DNA from: Armatimonadota bacterium
Lineage (GTDB): Bacteria; Armatimonadota; UBA5829; DTJY01
Reading direction: 5' to 3'
Assembly: GCA_017993055.1 (NCBI GenBank)
Contig: JAGONM010000010.1
Coordinates: forward strand, 44,626-108,625
DNA: 64,000 nucleotides
Positions 51,740 through 63,827 of this stretch are shown in pieces. The number at the start of each line of letters is the position of its first letter. The first letter of the stretch is position 1. Made by a program: the position numbers and the translations under genes. The notes under the pieces were generated by a model, which made no database searches, was not told the DNA's origin, and was given only the letters and a program-made list of their open reading frames with translations.

Positions 51740-52100
51740 TTGCTGACCTCACTTCGTTCGACGTTAGCGCAGGCGCCCGATACCGTCAGGCCGCCCGCGC
51801 CGGATCGCGCGGAGACTAGTTACCCTTGTCAGTTTATCGCTTTTCCGCCTCCGGGTCAACTGGTAATAATACCTGAATGACTCCGGAGGGCCGCCATGGA
51901 CCGCGGTTTCGAGGGCGACGCCCGCATGTATTGGACGCCGCGCGCGGCCGCTCTGTTCCCGGCGCGTGAATCCGATCCGCGAAAACCTGATAGATTATAC
52001 CCATCTTGTCACGCTTTCAATCACAGGATTGATAAGTTTTTTAGCAGACAAGCAAGCGTTTGCGTTTGTCGGACGCGCGTGACGGGTATGGGGGGAATGG
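51740..52100. other. Intergenic region with promoter, no gene
   Basis: Apart from the minus-strand promoter at 51831-51859, about 360 bp show nothing supported. Short ATG frames here have no similarity to known families and no ribosome-binding site that stands out. Confidence 0.5.
51831..51859 (-). promoter_or_regulatory. Promoter of the 51074 gene
   Basis: On the minus strand: TTGACC (51859-51854), 17-bp spacer, TAAACT (51836-51831), about 92 bp before the ATG. Confidence 0.7.
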
Positions 52101-52172
52101 TGGGCCCACTCGGATTCGAACCAAGAACCAATCGGTTATGAGCCGACCGCTCTGCCGTTGAGCTATGGGCCC
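52101..52172 (-). tRNA. tRNA with CAU anticodon (Met or Ile2)
   Basis: The minus strand folds into acceptor GGGCCCA/TGGGCCC, D-arm GCTC...GAGC, anticodon arm GTCGG-CTCATAA-CCGAT with CAU, and T-arm TTGG-TTCGAAT-CCGAG-type. Discriminator A. CAU is used by elongator Met and by Ile2; I cannot tell them apart here. CCA is not encoded. Confidence 0.9.
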
Positions 52173-52338
52173 GCATCTCGCGAAGCGCGGTTCGGAGCAT
52201 CGTCAGGGTATCAGAAATCGGCCCCGGCGTCAAGTTCGGAGCGCGCCGGGCGAAACCTTTCCGATGCAAAACCAGTCTATGCAGGTGTGGGCGCCGCGTT
52301 CCGCTTCAAATGAGGAGCGCGGCGGGAGGAATAAGGAG

Positions 52339-53103
52339 ATGGTCAGGCTTCGAAATGTCCTGTTGTTCGTCTTGCTGGCCGCAGTCGCTTCCTCGACAGC
52401 CCTCGCCGCCGAGGACAACTGGCGCATAAGCCTAAGAGCCGATAACGGTTCTGGTGGTGGCTCCGGTATAGATATGCAGGCAGGAGCGCTTCCCTTAGCC
52501 ATCGACGGTCCGCGCCCAGGGGCGTGGGAACGAGAGGACTTGGAGGCTTACTACCTTACTGACTTCCCACAGGTGGTTCGGTGGATATCAACGGTCATTG
52601 CGGAGGATACACGGACCTGGACGAGGGATATACGCTCTCCAGCGACCCCAGCCTCATACCCGGGCGGCACGAAGGTCTGGGACCTGCGCATCGCGGGGAT
52701 GCCGAACGCCACCCCCGATCCGATCCGGCTCTTCCTGCGGACCCTCAGTTCCGGATCGCTCCAGCCCGCCGCAGTCGGCGGCGTCGAGGTCGGCTACCGG
52801 CTAGTCATGGTGGATAACCGGGGCGTCCCCGGCGCTCCCGCGAACCTGCGGGTGTGGGACCTGCCGATCCCGACCGCCCACGCCTCCGAGCCGTACTGGT
52901 ATCTCCCACAGGCCGACTGGCTGCCGATGCTGAGGGTCAGTTCTCCCACGCACGAGGCGATGATCGCGGAGGGTTACGTGATGCGCTTCGAGCAGTATGT
53001 TCTGACCGGCGAGTATCCGGTCCCCGAGCCCGCCGCGATGCCGGCACTGGGGATGGGGCTCGCGGGCATCGCCGCGTCGGCGTTGCGTAAGCGGCGCGCA
53101 TAA
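52339..53103 (+). CDS. Exported PEP-CTERM protein
   Basis: A 254-aa protein with a signal peptide (RLRNVLLFVLLAAVASSTALAA) and a PEP-CTERM sorting tail: VPEPAAMPALGMGLAGIAASALRKRRA, that is VPEP, a hydrophobic helix and a basic end. Such proteins are cut and anchored by an exosortase. The central domain (WRISLRADNGSGGGS, WDLPIPTAHASEPYW) is unknown. ATG 52339 has GGGAGGA about 8 nt upstream. Confidence 0.8.
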   Translation: MVRLRNVLLFVLLAAVASSTALAAEDNWRISLRADNGSGGGSGIDMQAGALPLAIDGPRPGAWEREDLEAYYLTDFPQVVRWISTVIAEDTRTWTRDIRSPATPASYPGGTKVWDLRIAGMPNATPDPIRLFLRTLSSGSLQPAAVGGVEVGYRLVMVDNRGVPGAPANLRVWDLPIPTAHASEPYWYLPQADWLPMLRVSSPTHEAMIAEGYVMRFEQYVLTGEYPVPEPAAMPALGMGLAGIAASALRKRRA

Positions 53104-53111
53104 GACAAGAA

Positions 53112-53129
53112 GGGCGGCTCTCGCCGCCC
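53112..53129. terminator. Bidirectional hairpin terminator
   Basis: GGGCGGC-TCTC-GCCGCCC, 9 bp after the PEP-CTERM gene and just downstream of the truncated rpoD on the minus strand, where it continues into TTCTTGTCTT. Confidence 0.6.
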
Positions 53130-53140
53130 CTCCGACAGGT

Positions 53141-53796
<656 letters not shown>

Positions 53797-53998
53797 CATT
53801 GGCACGAATCTTGCAGTAAGAGATTACAGGGCTTCTCCAACCTTTTCCCTGAAGGGCGTAACTCTTGGCGAGCCCAGAACGTTATGGTAATAGTGCTCGG
53901 TTGACGATAGAGGAGAAATGTTGCGGGCCCCGAATTGGGAGTCACGCAGCTTTGAGGTTCACATACGAAGTACACCCATACGGAAGGTGGTACGAGCT

Positions 53999-55036
53999 TT
54001 GAAGACGATACGCACCGCACTCACAGCCTTGGCGCTCCTGGCGCTCCTCGCGGGGCCTGCTCTCTGCCAGGAGATATGGCAGGAACAGAGGATCACAGAT
54101 GATCACACGTGGTTCACCGGGGCGACTCTCCTGTGGGAGGACAAGATCTACTGGACAGACCGACGGAACGGTTACGGCGAGATATACACGTGGGACCAGA
54201 CAGGAGGAGAAAGACGGCTTATCGGAGGCGATGGGATCAGCCGCGGCTCTGCTGCCATCTGGGGAGACCAGATGGTAGTATCAAGGTATGTCAGTGGGCA
54301 GCGTCATCTCTACCTATGGGATCCTGTGAACGGAGAGCGTGCTATCACCCCCACGCCTACCAACCAACTGAATCCTGCTATCAGCAATGGAGTGGTCGCC
54401 TGGGAAGATTACCGTTCAGGCATACCACAGATCTATGTCTGGGATGCAGTCAACGGCGAGAGGCGAGTCTCACCGACAAACAGCGATCAGACGAATCCCA
54501 GGGTATCAGAGAACGGCACTGTCGTCTGGGAAGATCGGAGGAACGGACGCTCGGACGTGTACATGTGGAATCTCGCGGATGGTGAGAAAAGGCTCTCCAC
54601 GTATATCTCAGACATGTCGGCCCCCGCGATATACCAAGACAGGGTGACCATGTGGCTGATTGGGGGCAGCTTCCCGGAGGACAGAGGCCTCTGGGAGTGG
54701 ACGTCCGACCACGGGCTGCGACAGTTGGGCCAGATCAGCTATACAGATCCATACAGTATCATGTACGCCAGGATGTGGGGAGATCTTGTGGTTTGGCAGT
54801 CTGGAAATGGGCCGAGTGGCGTTATGGCTTGGGACCCTATGCACGGCTTCATCCGAGTTAACCAAACTGCCTTCGGGTATGCCAGGTCTCCATCAGTGTT
54901 CGAGAACAAGGTGGCTTGGGTGGGAAACTACGACATCTATCTTTCCACTCTCGTCCCCGAGCCGTCCGGCTTGGCAGCGTTGAGCCTCTCCGCATGTCTC
55001 CTCTGGCCTATAATGCGCCGAAGAACTCGGCACTGA
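53999..55036 (+). CDS. Exported beta-propeller PEP-CTERM protein
   Basis: A 345-aa protein from TTG 53999 (GGAAGGTGG 8 nt upstream). A signal peptide (RTALTALALLALLAGPALCQ) precedes TolB-like propeller repeats (WEDKIYWTDRRNGYGEIYTWD, VAWEDYRSGIPQIYVWD, VVWEDRRNGRSDVYMWN). It ends with the PEP-CTERM tail VPEPSGLAALSLSACLLWPIMRRRTRH. Longer in-frame versions add an unmatched N-terminus. It is the first gene after the truncated rpoD copy. Confidence 0.78.
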   Translation: MKTIRTALTALALLALLAGPALCQEIWQEQRITDDHTWFTGATLLWEDKIYWTDRRNGYGEIYTWDQTGGERRLIGGDGISRGSAAIWGDQMVVSRYVSGQRHLYLWDPVNGERAITPTPTNQLNPAISNGVVAWEDYRSGIPQIYVWDAVNGERRVSPTNSDQTNPRVSENGTVVWEDRRNGRSDVYMWNLADGEKRLSTYISDMSAPAIYQDRVTMWLIGGSFPEDRGLWEWTSDHGLRQLGQISYTDPYSIMYARMWGDLVVWQSGNGPSGVMAWDPMHGFIRVNQTAFGYARSPSVFENKVAWVGNYDIYLSTLVPEPSGLAALSLSACLLWPIMRRRTRH

Positions 55037-55134
55037 TGCGTTGACCACCCTAGAGTAAGGAGGTGATGCTAGAAGACAGAATTCCAAGACGGTCGTGCAG
55101 TACAGACAGTTGATATCACGAAAAGGAGCAGGAA

Positions 55135-58100
55135 ATGCGAAAGGAAGCATGTTTTCTACTGTTGTTCTGTCTGTCAGCCCTCATGACCCCCGCGGCTTTG
55201 GCGGATAGCATCACGGTCAACGCCGCCCCGCATCCGCCGTCGGAGAAACCAACCACAGCATTTTCGGCCAGAACCTCAGCTACTACACCAACGCAGGCAA
55301 CCTCTGGGACCCCTCAACTCGGACCGTCGATACAAGCGCTAAAGATGCCCTCATGGCGGACGAGACACACTTCGGAGCCGGTATCGGCGACTGTGCACTC
55401 GTTCGTTTCCCAGGAGTCCCGGACACGTACCACTGGCGCAGAGGTGTGGGACATTTCGACGCAAATCCCGCGTACAACAAGAGGCCGAAGACCCAGAGAA
55501 CAGCCGCTGACACTGACAACAACGCAGTCGGCACCGACGAGATGATGGCAGTGATTCGTGATCTCTACGGCTCAGAGCGCAAGCCCCTCATCCAGGTGAA
55601 CTGGTGGGGCTTTAATGATCCGGTCAAGGTGCTTGCGGTTCCCACGTTACCGGCCCAAGGCGCACAGGAGGCCGCGAACTGGGTCGAGTATTGCAGCGGG
55701 AGCGTTAGCCAGACCGTAGAGAGAGAGTGCCTGGTCGATCAGCAGGTAGAAAGCCGCACGGTACTGGAGTGGGCGATACATGAGGATTGGCAGCCGACGC
55801 AGTTCGTAGACAGTTTTGGCGACCCATCCTTGGATGCCACTGCACACGAAGCCGTTGCTGCCACTGGTCGCAGTTGGCTTTCCACCGAAGAAGCGCCGGC
55901 GGGTTACTTCGCCTGGCTGAGGCGCTATTTCGCGTGGCAGAGGGCGGGCAGCGAGACTTATGGAGACCCAGCGCAGCCCAAGTGGAAGAGCCTGACCGAG
56001 TTCACCGAGTCGTCCTACGGCGCGCCGTACGGCGTCACATACTGGGAGATCGGGAACGAGGAGTTCGTCCACCAGGGCGACGGCACGGGAGGGACTATCA
56101 CACCCGCTGACTATGCCAACGGTGTGATCGCCTACAGCAAGAAGATGAAGTGCAAGGACTCCACGATCAAGGTCGGCGGGTCGTTGGACAACCGCAGCGT
56201 GTATACGGACGGCGTGAGCACGTGGGACGAAACGGTGATCGAGTGGGCCGGTACGTTTGATGAGACGTTCAGCATCTACCCCTTGGACTTCGGCTCCTCA
56301 CACCTATACGCCTTCGTCGACACCGACAACCGCTATGCGCGGTACATCTACGGCAGCCGCTACCCGGACGAGCAGGACTGGGTCGAGCCAGTGTATCTGG
56401 AGGCCGGGGATTACCGGTTCCGGTTCAGGGTCAGAGGCACGCCGATCAACGATGGAGAGGCTATGTCGGACTACCCCATAATGGCGGCATGGCTGGTGAC
56501 CTGCGACGGGAACGGACAACCCCAGAGGCCAATGTTCACCGGCAATGTTGTGATACGAGACGGCTGCAACGGGTTCTGGATGGACGCGGACATCAATCCG
56601 CCGATCGTCATGGAGGCTGCGCCGAAGATTACGCCGGATGCGCGAAGAGACTCGCAATATATTGGAACGCTCGATGGGATCGGGCAGAACCGATATATGG
56701 TGCGCTGGCCGATCAACGGGGGCGGGGCCGTCCAGAGATACACGCCTTTCAACTATGATTACACGTTCGATGTCGAGGTCGCCACTGCGGGATACTACAT
56801 TCCCTGGCTCACCATGCCGAATAATCCGAACGCCGGCAATTGTCCAAGCGAGTGCTGCGACAACGGCCGCAGGATGGAGCAGTATTTGATGAGCTGCGTT
56901 CCTCTCGATAGCCAGGGGGAGCCGGTCGGGAGCGAGCAGCTTGTGGAGAATTGCGATGCCTCGGAACAGACAAGGGCCATTCTCGCCACGCCTACGCTCG
57001 TGGGGAGGCACATCGAAGACCTCAAGGCCCTCATCGCGCACGCCAAGAGCGTCCATGATGCCAACCCAGATATGGAGCTTGGTGTCACCGAGTTCGGCCA
57101 TGCTATCGGAGGCACGGGTGTATTCGCTCAGATACGCAATCTGAAAGGAGCCGTCGCCTCCGCGTGCATTGTCCAGGAGATGCTTCGTCACGAGGTAGAT
57201 TTCGGCTGTTTCTGGAACCTCAACAACTGGTTCTACCACATGGCCCAGCCCACCTGTTCGGCGGCATACGATCCCATCGAGAACCCTTCGCCCAGTTGCA
57301 CGCCAGAGTCGTTTATCATGTCGCCCGCTGCCCAGGTTTACCGGCTCTTCCTCCAGCACACGGGGACAGAACTCCTGGACGACCCCGGCGTTACGACAGG
57401 CACGTTCACGACTCCGACCCCGATGTATGACAGCATCCCGACAGGTGAGTCCGCTCCCTACCTCAGCGCTCTCGCAACCGCAACGGACACGGACAGCGGG
57501 AACGGCTACTACGAGAAGATCTACGTCACGGTCGTCAACAAAGACTGGGCCGCGGACCGGGAGTGCACGATCACTCTGGACAACCTGGGAGCAGCACCCA
57601 CGGGCGTCACCTGGCACACACTCAAGTCGTGGGATGCCACCGTGGCCGATCCGCTCGCGGCGCAGAACGACGGTGGCTATCCCGGCCGCATCAGCACGGT
57701 GAGCGTCAGCGGGGTCGCGCCCGAATATGACCCGCAGACGGACTATGATATCACCCACGTATTCCCCTCCGGCTCGATCACCGTGATGGAACTGACGGTA
57801 GGTAAGCCTGCTCCGGTCTATTCCACCGCCGATCTGATCAAGATGCCGGACGACTCCAGCGTGAGCCTGGACGGGAAGATCGTGACGGCGGTGTTCGGCG
57901 ACGAGGAGGTCTTCTACATCGAGGAGCCGGATCGCACGGCGGGCATAGCCGTCGCATGGGATGAGACTGAGACTATGCCGACTGTGGGCCAGAAAGTCAG
58001 CCTTGAAGGAACTCTGGGCACGAGCGACGGCGAGCGCGTCCTCACGCCCGGTAGCCAGCCGACATACTCAGGCAACTCTCCCCTGGCACCGCTCGGCATG

Positions 58101-59018
58101 CGCAACCAATGGCTGGCAGGCAGCCCCGCCGGATCGAGCACGCCCGTTCCCATCACGGGATTCGGCCTCTACAACGTCGGGCTGCTGGTCCAGAGTTGGG
58201 GCAGGGTCACCGGCGTGGATACCGCCAACGGCGACTGGTTCTACATTGACGATGGTTCCGGCGTCTACGATCTGAGCGGACTGGGCACAGGCATCCGCGT
58301 GCTCTGGCCAAGCGGCGTCAACGTGTACGCTGACGACTACGTGAGGGTGACCGGCATCAGCGGGGCGACCGAGACGGCCAACGGAGCCATCCCGTTGCTG
58401 AAGCCGCGAAGCGATGGCGTCGAGGTCGTGAGTTCGTGGACCAACGAGAACGTCCCGCTCACCGCGGGATGCTGGAATCTTCTTTCGCTGGCGGGGATAC
58501 CCAGTCTACCCGGGCCGGAGGATGTGTTTGTCGGCAACACGGCAATATCGCTCTCGGGCTGCCTGTACCGCTACGATGCGCCTTCGCAGACATGGGTGAC
58601 GTACCAGGATTGCGGAGGCTCGGTATTCGGGGGCTGCCTCGTCGGCGAAGGCTACGGTCTGTATATCCCATCCGGCGGTGCAACTTCGTACAATCACCCA
58701 CGGCTGCCGTTGGGCGGGGATCAATGGATAAGCCTGCCGTACGGGTCGGATCCCCCGGGAGATATGTCGCTGATAGGCAACCCGTTCACCAGCGATGTCA
58801 AGTGGTCTGAATGCAAGGTCACTGACGGAGTAACTCTGCTCAGTCTGCCGGAAGCGGTCATGGCCGGCTGGATACATGCTATCGGCACGCGGACCGGTTC
58901 GGCTTGGGAAGCAGTGGATGATCTCAGCACGGGTGAGATGGCGGCAAGCACGGCATACAAGGTCTATCCCGCCAGGAACGACCTGGCATTGATCATACCG
59001 GTCCCGCCGGCTCAGTAG
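55135..59018 (+). CDS. Large secreted alpha-L-arabinofuranosidase-like protein, frameshifted near the N-terminus
   Basis: The signal peptide is in one frame (MRKEACFLLLFCLSALMTPAALADSITVNAA) and the rest in another. Read from about 55240, the second frame gives GETNHSIFGQNLSYYTNAGNLWDP and continues without a break to 59018. The shift lies near 55225-55260, in a C-rich tract. The body has FPGVPDTYHW and YWEIGNEEF, where the Glu is in an acid/base position as in GH51/GH-A-type arabinofuranosidases. The end has the OB-like module (YNVGLLVQSWGRVTGV) and the GWNL module (AGCWNLLSLAGIPSLPG ... LALIIP). A real frameshift or a sequence error is possible. Confidence 0.78.
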
Positions 59019-59034
59019 GGAGAGGAGGAGAACA

Positions 59035-60162
59035 ATGAAGAAGCTCATTGCGCTGACGATTCTGGCGTGTGCCGCCGTGATTCTCGCCGCTCCCTGCGGG
59101 GCGGCGGAGATGCGCGGCCTGTGGGTGGATGCGTTCCATCCCGGCTTCAAGAACGCTGAACAGACTGTCGATATGGTAGGCAAGGCGAAAGACTGCAACT
59201 TCAACGCCTTGTTCGTACAGGTACGGAAGCGCGGCGACGTGTATTACAGCTCCGCCATCGAACCGAAGGCAAGCGACTGCGCGGCCGGATACGATCCGCT
59301 GGCCGACATCATCGCAAAGGCGCATGCGAGCGGTCTGCAGGTCCATGCGTGGCTCTCGCTCTTCGAGGTTTATCACGACAACTCGTGGGTGAAGGTGGAT
59401 GCCAACCAGGTTCACCTGACCCATCCCGAATGGCTGATGAAGGACGACCGAGGTCGGACGAAGTTCCCCGGCGACAAGGTCTTCCTCGACCCCGGAGTGC
59501 CGGCGGTCAGGGACTACCTCGCGGGACTGGCGGAGGAGATCGTTCGGAAGTACAACGTGGACGGAATCCACCTGGACATCGTGCGGTATCCGGCAAGGGA
59601 GGCCGGCTACAACGAGACCAGCGTCGCCCTGTTCAACCAGCAGACGAGCCGTTCCGGCAAGCCGGACAAGAACGATGAGGCATGGTGCAACTGGCGGAAG
59701 GCGCAGTCCACCCAGTTCGTGCAGGCGGTCTATCAGCGCGCGACCGCCATCAAGCCGGCGGTGAAGATATCGGCGGCGGTCTTCGCAAACCGGTCCGATG
59801 CGGCGGACTATCGCTTCCAGGACTGGGAGGCGTGGCTTCGAGCGGGCATCCTCGACTTCGCCGTGCCGATGAACTTCGCGCTCGACAGCCGGGTGTTCCT
59901 CACCAAGAGCGAGGAGACCTCGTCACTCTCGAACACCGGTCGGGCGATCTACATGGGTCAGGGCGGCTACAAGATGAGCGCGGATGCGGCGGTGGACCAG
60001 ATCGCTATGGCCAAGAGCGCGGGCTACAGCGGAGTGGTGGTCTACAGCTACGCCTACTGCTCGATCCCACGGGGCGACGATGCTGTTTCGCTCATGGATG
60101 CGCTCAAGGCGGGCCTCTTCGCCAAGCCGGACACAGTCCCGACGCTCGCGTGGAAGCAGTAG
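59035..60162 (+). CDS. Secreted GHL10-type glycosyl-hydrolase-like protein (paralogue)
   Basis: A 375-aa protein, paralogue of 43537-44712. It has a signal peptide (ACAAVILAAPCGAAE) and MRGLWVDAFHPG, FNALFVQVRKRGDVYY, HAWLSLFEVY, HPEWLMKDDRG, FLDPGVPAVRDYL, YNVDGIHLDIVRYPA and FAVPMNF. GAGGAG precedes the ATG. It follows the arabinofuranosidase-like gene by 16 bp, so both may be in one transcript within the rpoD-flanked block. Confidence 0.88.
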   Translation: MKKLIALTILACAAVILAAPCGAAEMRGLWVDAFHPGFKNAEQTVDMVGKAKDCNFNALFVQVRKRGDVYYSSAIEPKASDCAAGYDPLADIIAKAHASGLQVHAWLSLFEVYHDNSWVKVDANQVHLTHPEWLMKDDRGRTKFPGDKVFLDPGVPAVRDYLAGLAEEIVRKYNVDGIHLDIVRYPAREAGYNETSVALFNQQTSRSGKPDKNDEAWCNWRKAQSTQFVQAVYQRATAIKPAVKISAAVFANRSDAADYRFQDWEAWLRAGILDFAVPMNFALDSRVFLTKSEETSSLSNTGRAIYMGQGGYKMSADAAVDQIAMAKSAGYSGVVVYSYAYCSIPRGDDAVSLMDALKAGLFAKPDTVPTLAWKQ

Positions 60163-60196
60163 CGATCCGAAGCGCAGCAGAATAGACGATACAGCA

Positions 60197-60221
60197 GGGC
60201 AGGCTCCAAAGGGCCTGCCCT
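60197..60221. terminator. Hairpin between the GHL10 paralogue and rpoD
   Basis: AGGGCAGGC-TCCAAAG-GCCTGCCCT, a 9-bp stem between converging genes. Confidence 0.65.
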
Positions 60222-60235
60222 TCCGCTTATATCGG

Positions 60236-61364
<1,129 letters not shown>

Positions 61365-61393
<29 letters not shown>

Positions 61394-63197
61394 GGGCGCC
61401 CTCTTCCGAAAGCTTTCCGGACTCCTTCAGGTACGCCCTGAGCCGCTCCCTCGTCTGTTCGGGGCTGTCTCCCGCCTCGATGATCCCTTCCCGTATGAAC
61501 GGCTGCATGACGTCCTGCGTGCGAAGCCTCTTCAGACGGGCCTTCTTTACGGACTCGGCGCATCCCCGCAGCCATTCCTCGGTCAGCGGCGGGCCTTCGT
61601 CGTCTACGGCCAGTTCCGAGATGATCTTCCCTGCGCCGCCGCCGACCGCCGCGAGCAGTTCGGGCACGCTGACGGTCCCTTGCTCCGCGATCATCCCCAT
61701 CAGCGCCGATGCGGCCTCGCGCCCGGACTCGGTCGAGAAATCCTCCGGCGAGACCGACTCGGCGAGCACGGCGGTGTATTCGCTCCCGTGGATCAGCGCT
61801 CGGAGAATGCTTCTCTCCGCGCTGCCGATCCGCGCTTCCGGCTCGGACTCCGGCTGTTTCCTGTCCTCCTCGACGCGAGGGGCTCTGTGCGGGCCGGCGC
61901 CCCTGCGGCGGAGTATCTGCTCGATCTCGCGCCTGATGTCAACCTCGCCGATGCGCCCGCTCTCCCAACTGGGGTGGAAGCGGCCGACCGCCAGGCTCCG
62001 TATGTATTCTTCCCTCTGGAGGGTAGACGGAATCTCCGCCAGGATCCGCGCGATCTCCCTGAGCATCGAGGCCTTGCCCGCCGGCGTCGAGAGGTCGTGA
62101 GACTCCCTCAGCAGGCCCAACCTGTAGTCCACTATCGGCTGGGCGTCCGACAGCGCGGATGCGAACTCCGCCGTCGCCCCTCTTCGGAGCATGCTGTCCG
62201 GGTCTTCCCCCTTCGGCAGCCGGGCGATCCGCACGTCGAACTCCGCTTCGAGGAACATCGCCGCGCTCCGCAGGGCGGCCTTCATGCCGGCGCCGTCCGC
62301 ATCGTAGGCCAGCACGATCCTCTTCGTGTAGCGGGACAGGATGTTCGTGTGCTCGGTCGTCAGGGCCGTGCCGAGCGTCGCAACGCAGTGGCCGAAGCCC
62401 GCCTGGTGCGCCGCGATGACGTCCATATACCCTTCGACGACTACCGCCGCGTCCTCCGCCGCGATCTTCTTCCGCGCGAGATTCAGGCCGTAGAGCGCCC
62501 GGGTCTTGCTGAAGAGCGGTGTCTCCGGCGAGTTCAGGTATTTCGGCTGATCGTCTCCGATCGCCCTCCCGCCGAACCCGATCACGCGCTCCTGGATGTC
62601 AAGGATCGGGAAGACCACCCGATGCCGAAACCGATCGTAATAGCCGCGATCGCCCTTGATGAGAAGCCCGGCCAGCGCGGCGTCGCCCTCGCTCACCTTC
62701 TTGCCGGCCAGATATGTCGCCAGCCCGTCCCATCCGGGCGCCGCGTACCCGAGCCTGAACTCCTCGATGGTTTCTTCTGCAAGCCCGCGCCCGACGAGGT
62801 ACTCCAGGGCCGCCGGATTGCGTTTCAACAGGGCGGCGTAATAAGCCGCAGCGAGACCGTTGATCCTACTCAGGAGCTCTCTGCGGCTTGTCTGTCGGTC
62901 TTTGGAGCGCTGCAGCTCTACTCCGGTTTTCTTTGCCAGCCGTTCCAGCGCCTCCGCAAACGTAAGGTTCTCGATCTTCATCAGGAACGAGAACACGTCT
63001 CCGTGCTCGTCGCAGCCGAAACAGTGCCAGGACTGGAACTCCTCGCTGACGTTGAACGAGGGTGTTTTCTCCGCGTGGAACGGGCAGAGGCCCTTGAAGC
63101 TCTTGCCGGCGCGTTTCAGCGACACATACTCGGATATGACATCGAGGATGTTGATCCGCCCGCGGATCTCTTCAACTGCGTCGCGCGAGTCAACCAC
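61365..63197 (-). CDS. dnaG: DNA primase
   Basis: A 610-aa primase. The N-terminal CHC2 zinc finger is C38-H41-C59-C62. The TOPRIM catalytic region has [26 protein letters not shown] and [17 protein letters not shown] DnaB-binding-like helical C-terminus follows. It starts on GTG 63197, 13 bp after the upstream gene, and runs into rpoD, giving the classical dnaG-rpoD operon. Confidence 0.95.
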
Positions 63198-63209
63198 ACG
63201 GAGCCACCG

Positions 63210-63827
63210 CTAGTCCATGAAGGCTATCGTTATGCTCACTACCTGGTTGCCGACCAGGGTGAACGCTACTCGATCGGAGTCGGCATACCTGGTGACGAGT
63301 TCGATCCCCGACCGTTCGTGCGACTCCGGGAAACCGTAGGCCATGATGACCTGCTTGTAGGTGCTGCCCAGAATGATGCCCTTGGCAGTTCGCAGGCCGG
63401 ACCACTGCGCGCCCACAGCGGTGATCTGAAGCACGCGGCCCTCGGGGTCTATGATGAACTCCAGGGTCCTGTTCTGGGAGAACCGGTAGATCCAGGTAAT
63501 CTCTCTCGCGTTCGCCTGCTGAGCCTGCGCCTGAGGAGCGCCCGGCATAGCGAGACCCGGAGGCATCTCGATACCCATACCGGGAGGCACCTCCATGCCC
63601 ATGCCCGGCAGCCCACCCGGCATCTGCGCGCCGCCCGCCTGCGGGTCGCCCTGAGCCCGCGCGCCGACTCTGACCTCCGACGGGTCGCCGTATTTCTGGA
63701 GGACGTTCAGGCACGATCGCCCGAGCCTGATGCCGGCCAGGGATATCTCGGCCGCCGAAGCGGCCGTCGTCATGGCGCAGAACGCCGCGGCGATTATCAG
63801 GATTGCTATTCTAGGTTTTACAGACAC
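63210..63827 (-). CDS. Exported protein of unknown function upstream of dnaG
   Basis: A 205-aa protein from GTG 63827, with GAGGGGG about 5 nt upstream. It has a signal peptide (IAILIIAAAFCAMTTAASAA), a region LAGIRLGRSCLNVLQKYGDPS, a low-complexity Met/Pro/Gly-rich middle (about residues 70-100), and a C-terminal half with beta strands (TWIYRFSQNRTLEFIID, TLVGNQVVSITIAF). The IRLG...YGDP arrangement repeats as IILGSTYKQVIMAYGFPE, suggesting two similar domains. It probably heads the dnaG-rpoD transcript. Longer in-frame starts up to 63926 lack a signal peptide at the right place. Confidence 0.7.
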   Translation of the reverse strand: MSVKPRIAILIIAAAFCAMTTAASAAEISLAGIRLGRSCLNVLQKYGDPSEVRVGARAQGDPQAGGAQMPGGLPGMGMEVPPGMGIEMPPGLAMPGAPQAQAQQANAREITWIYRFSQNRTLEFIIDPEGRVLQITAVGAQWSGLRTAKGIILGSTYKQVIMAYGFPESHERSGIELVTRYADSDRVAFTLVGNQVVSITIAFMD

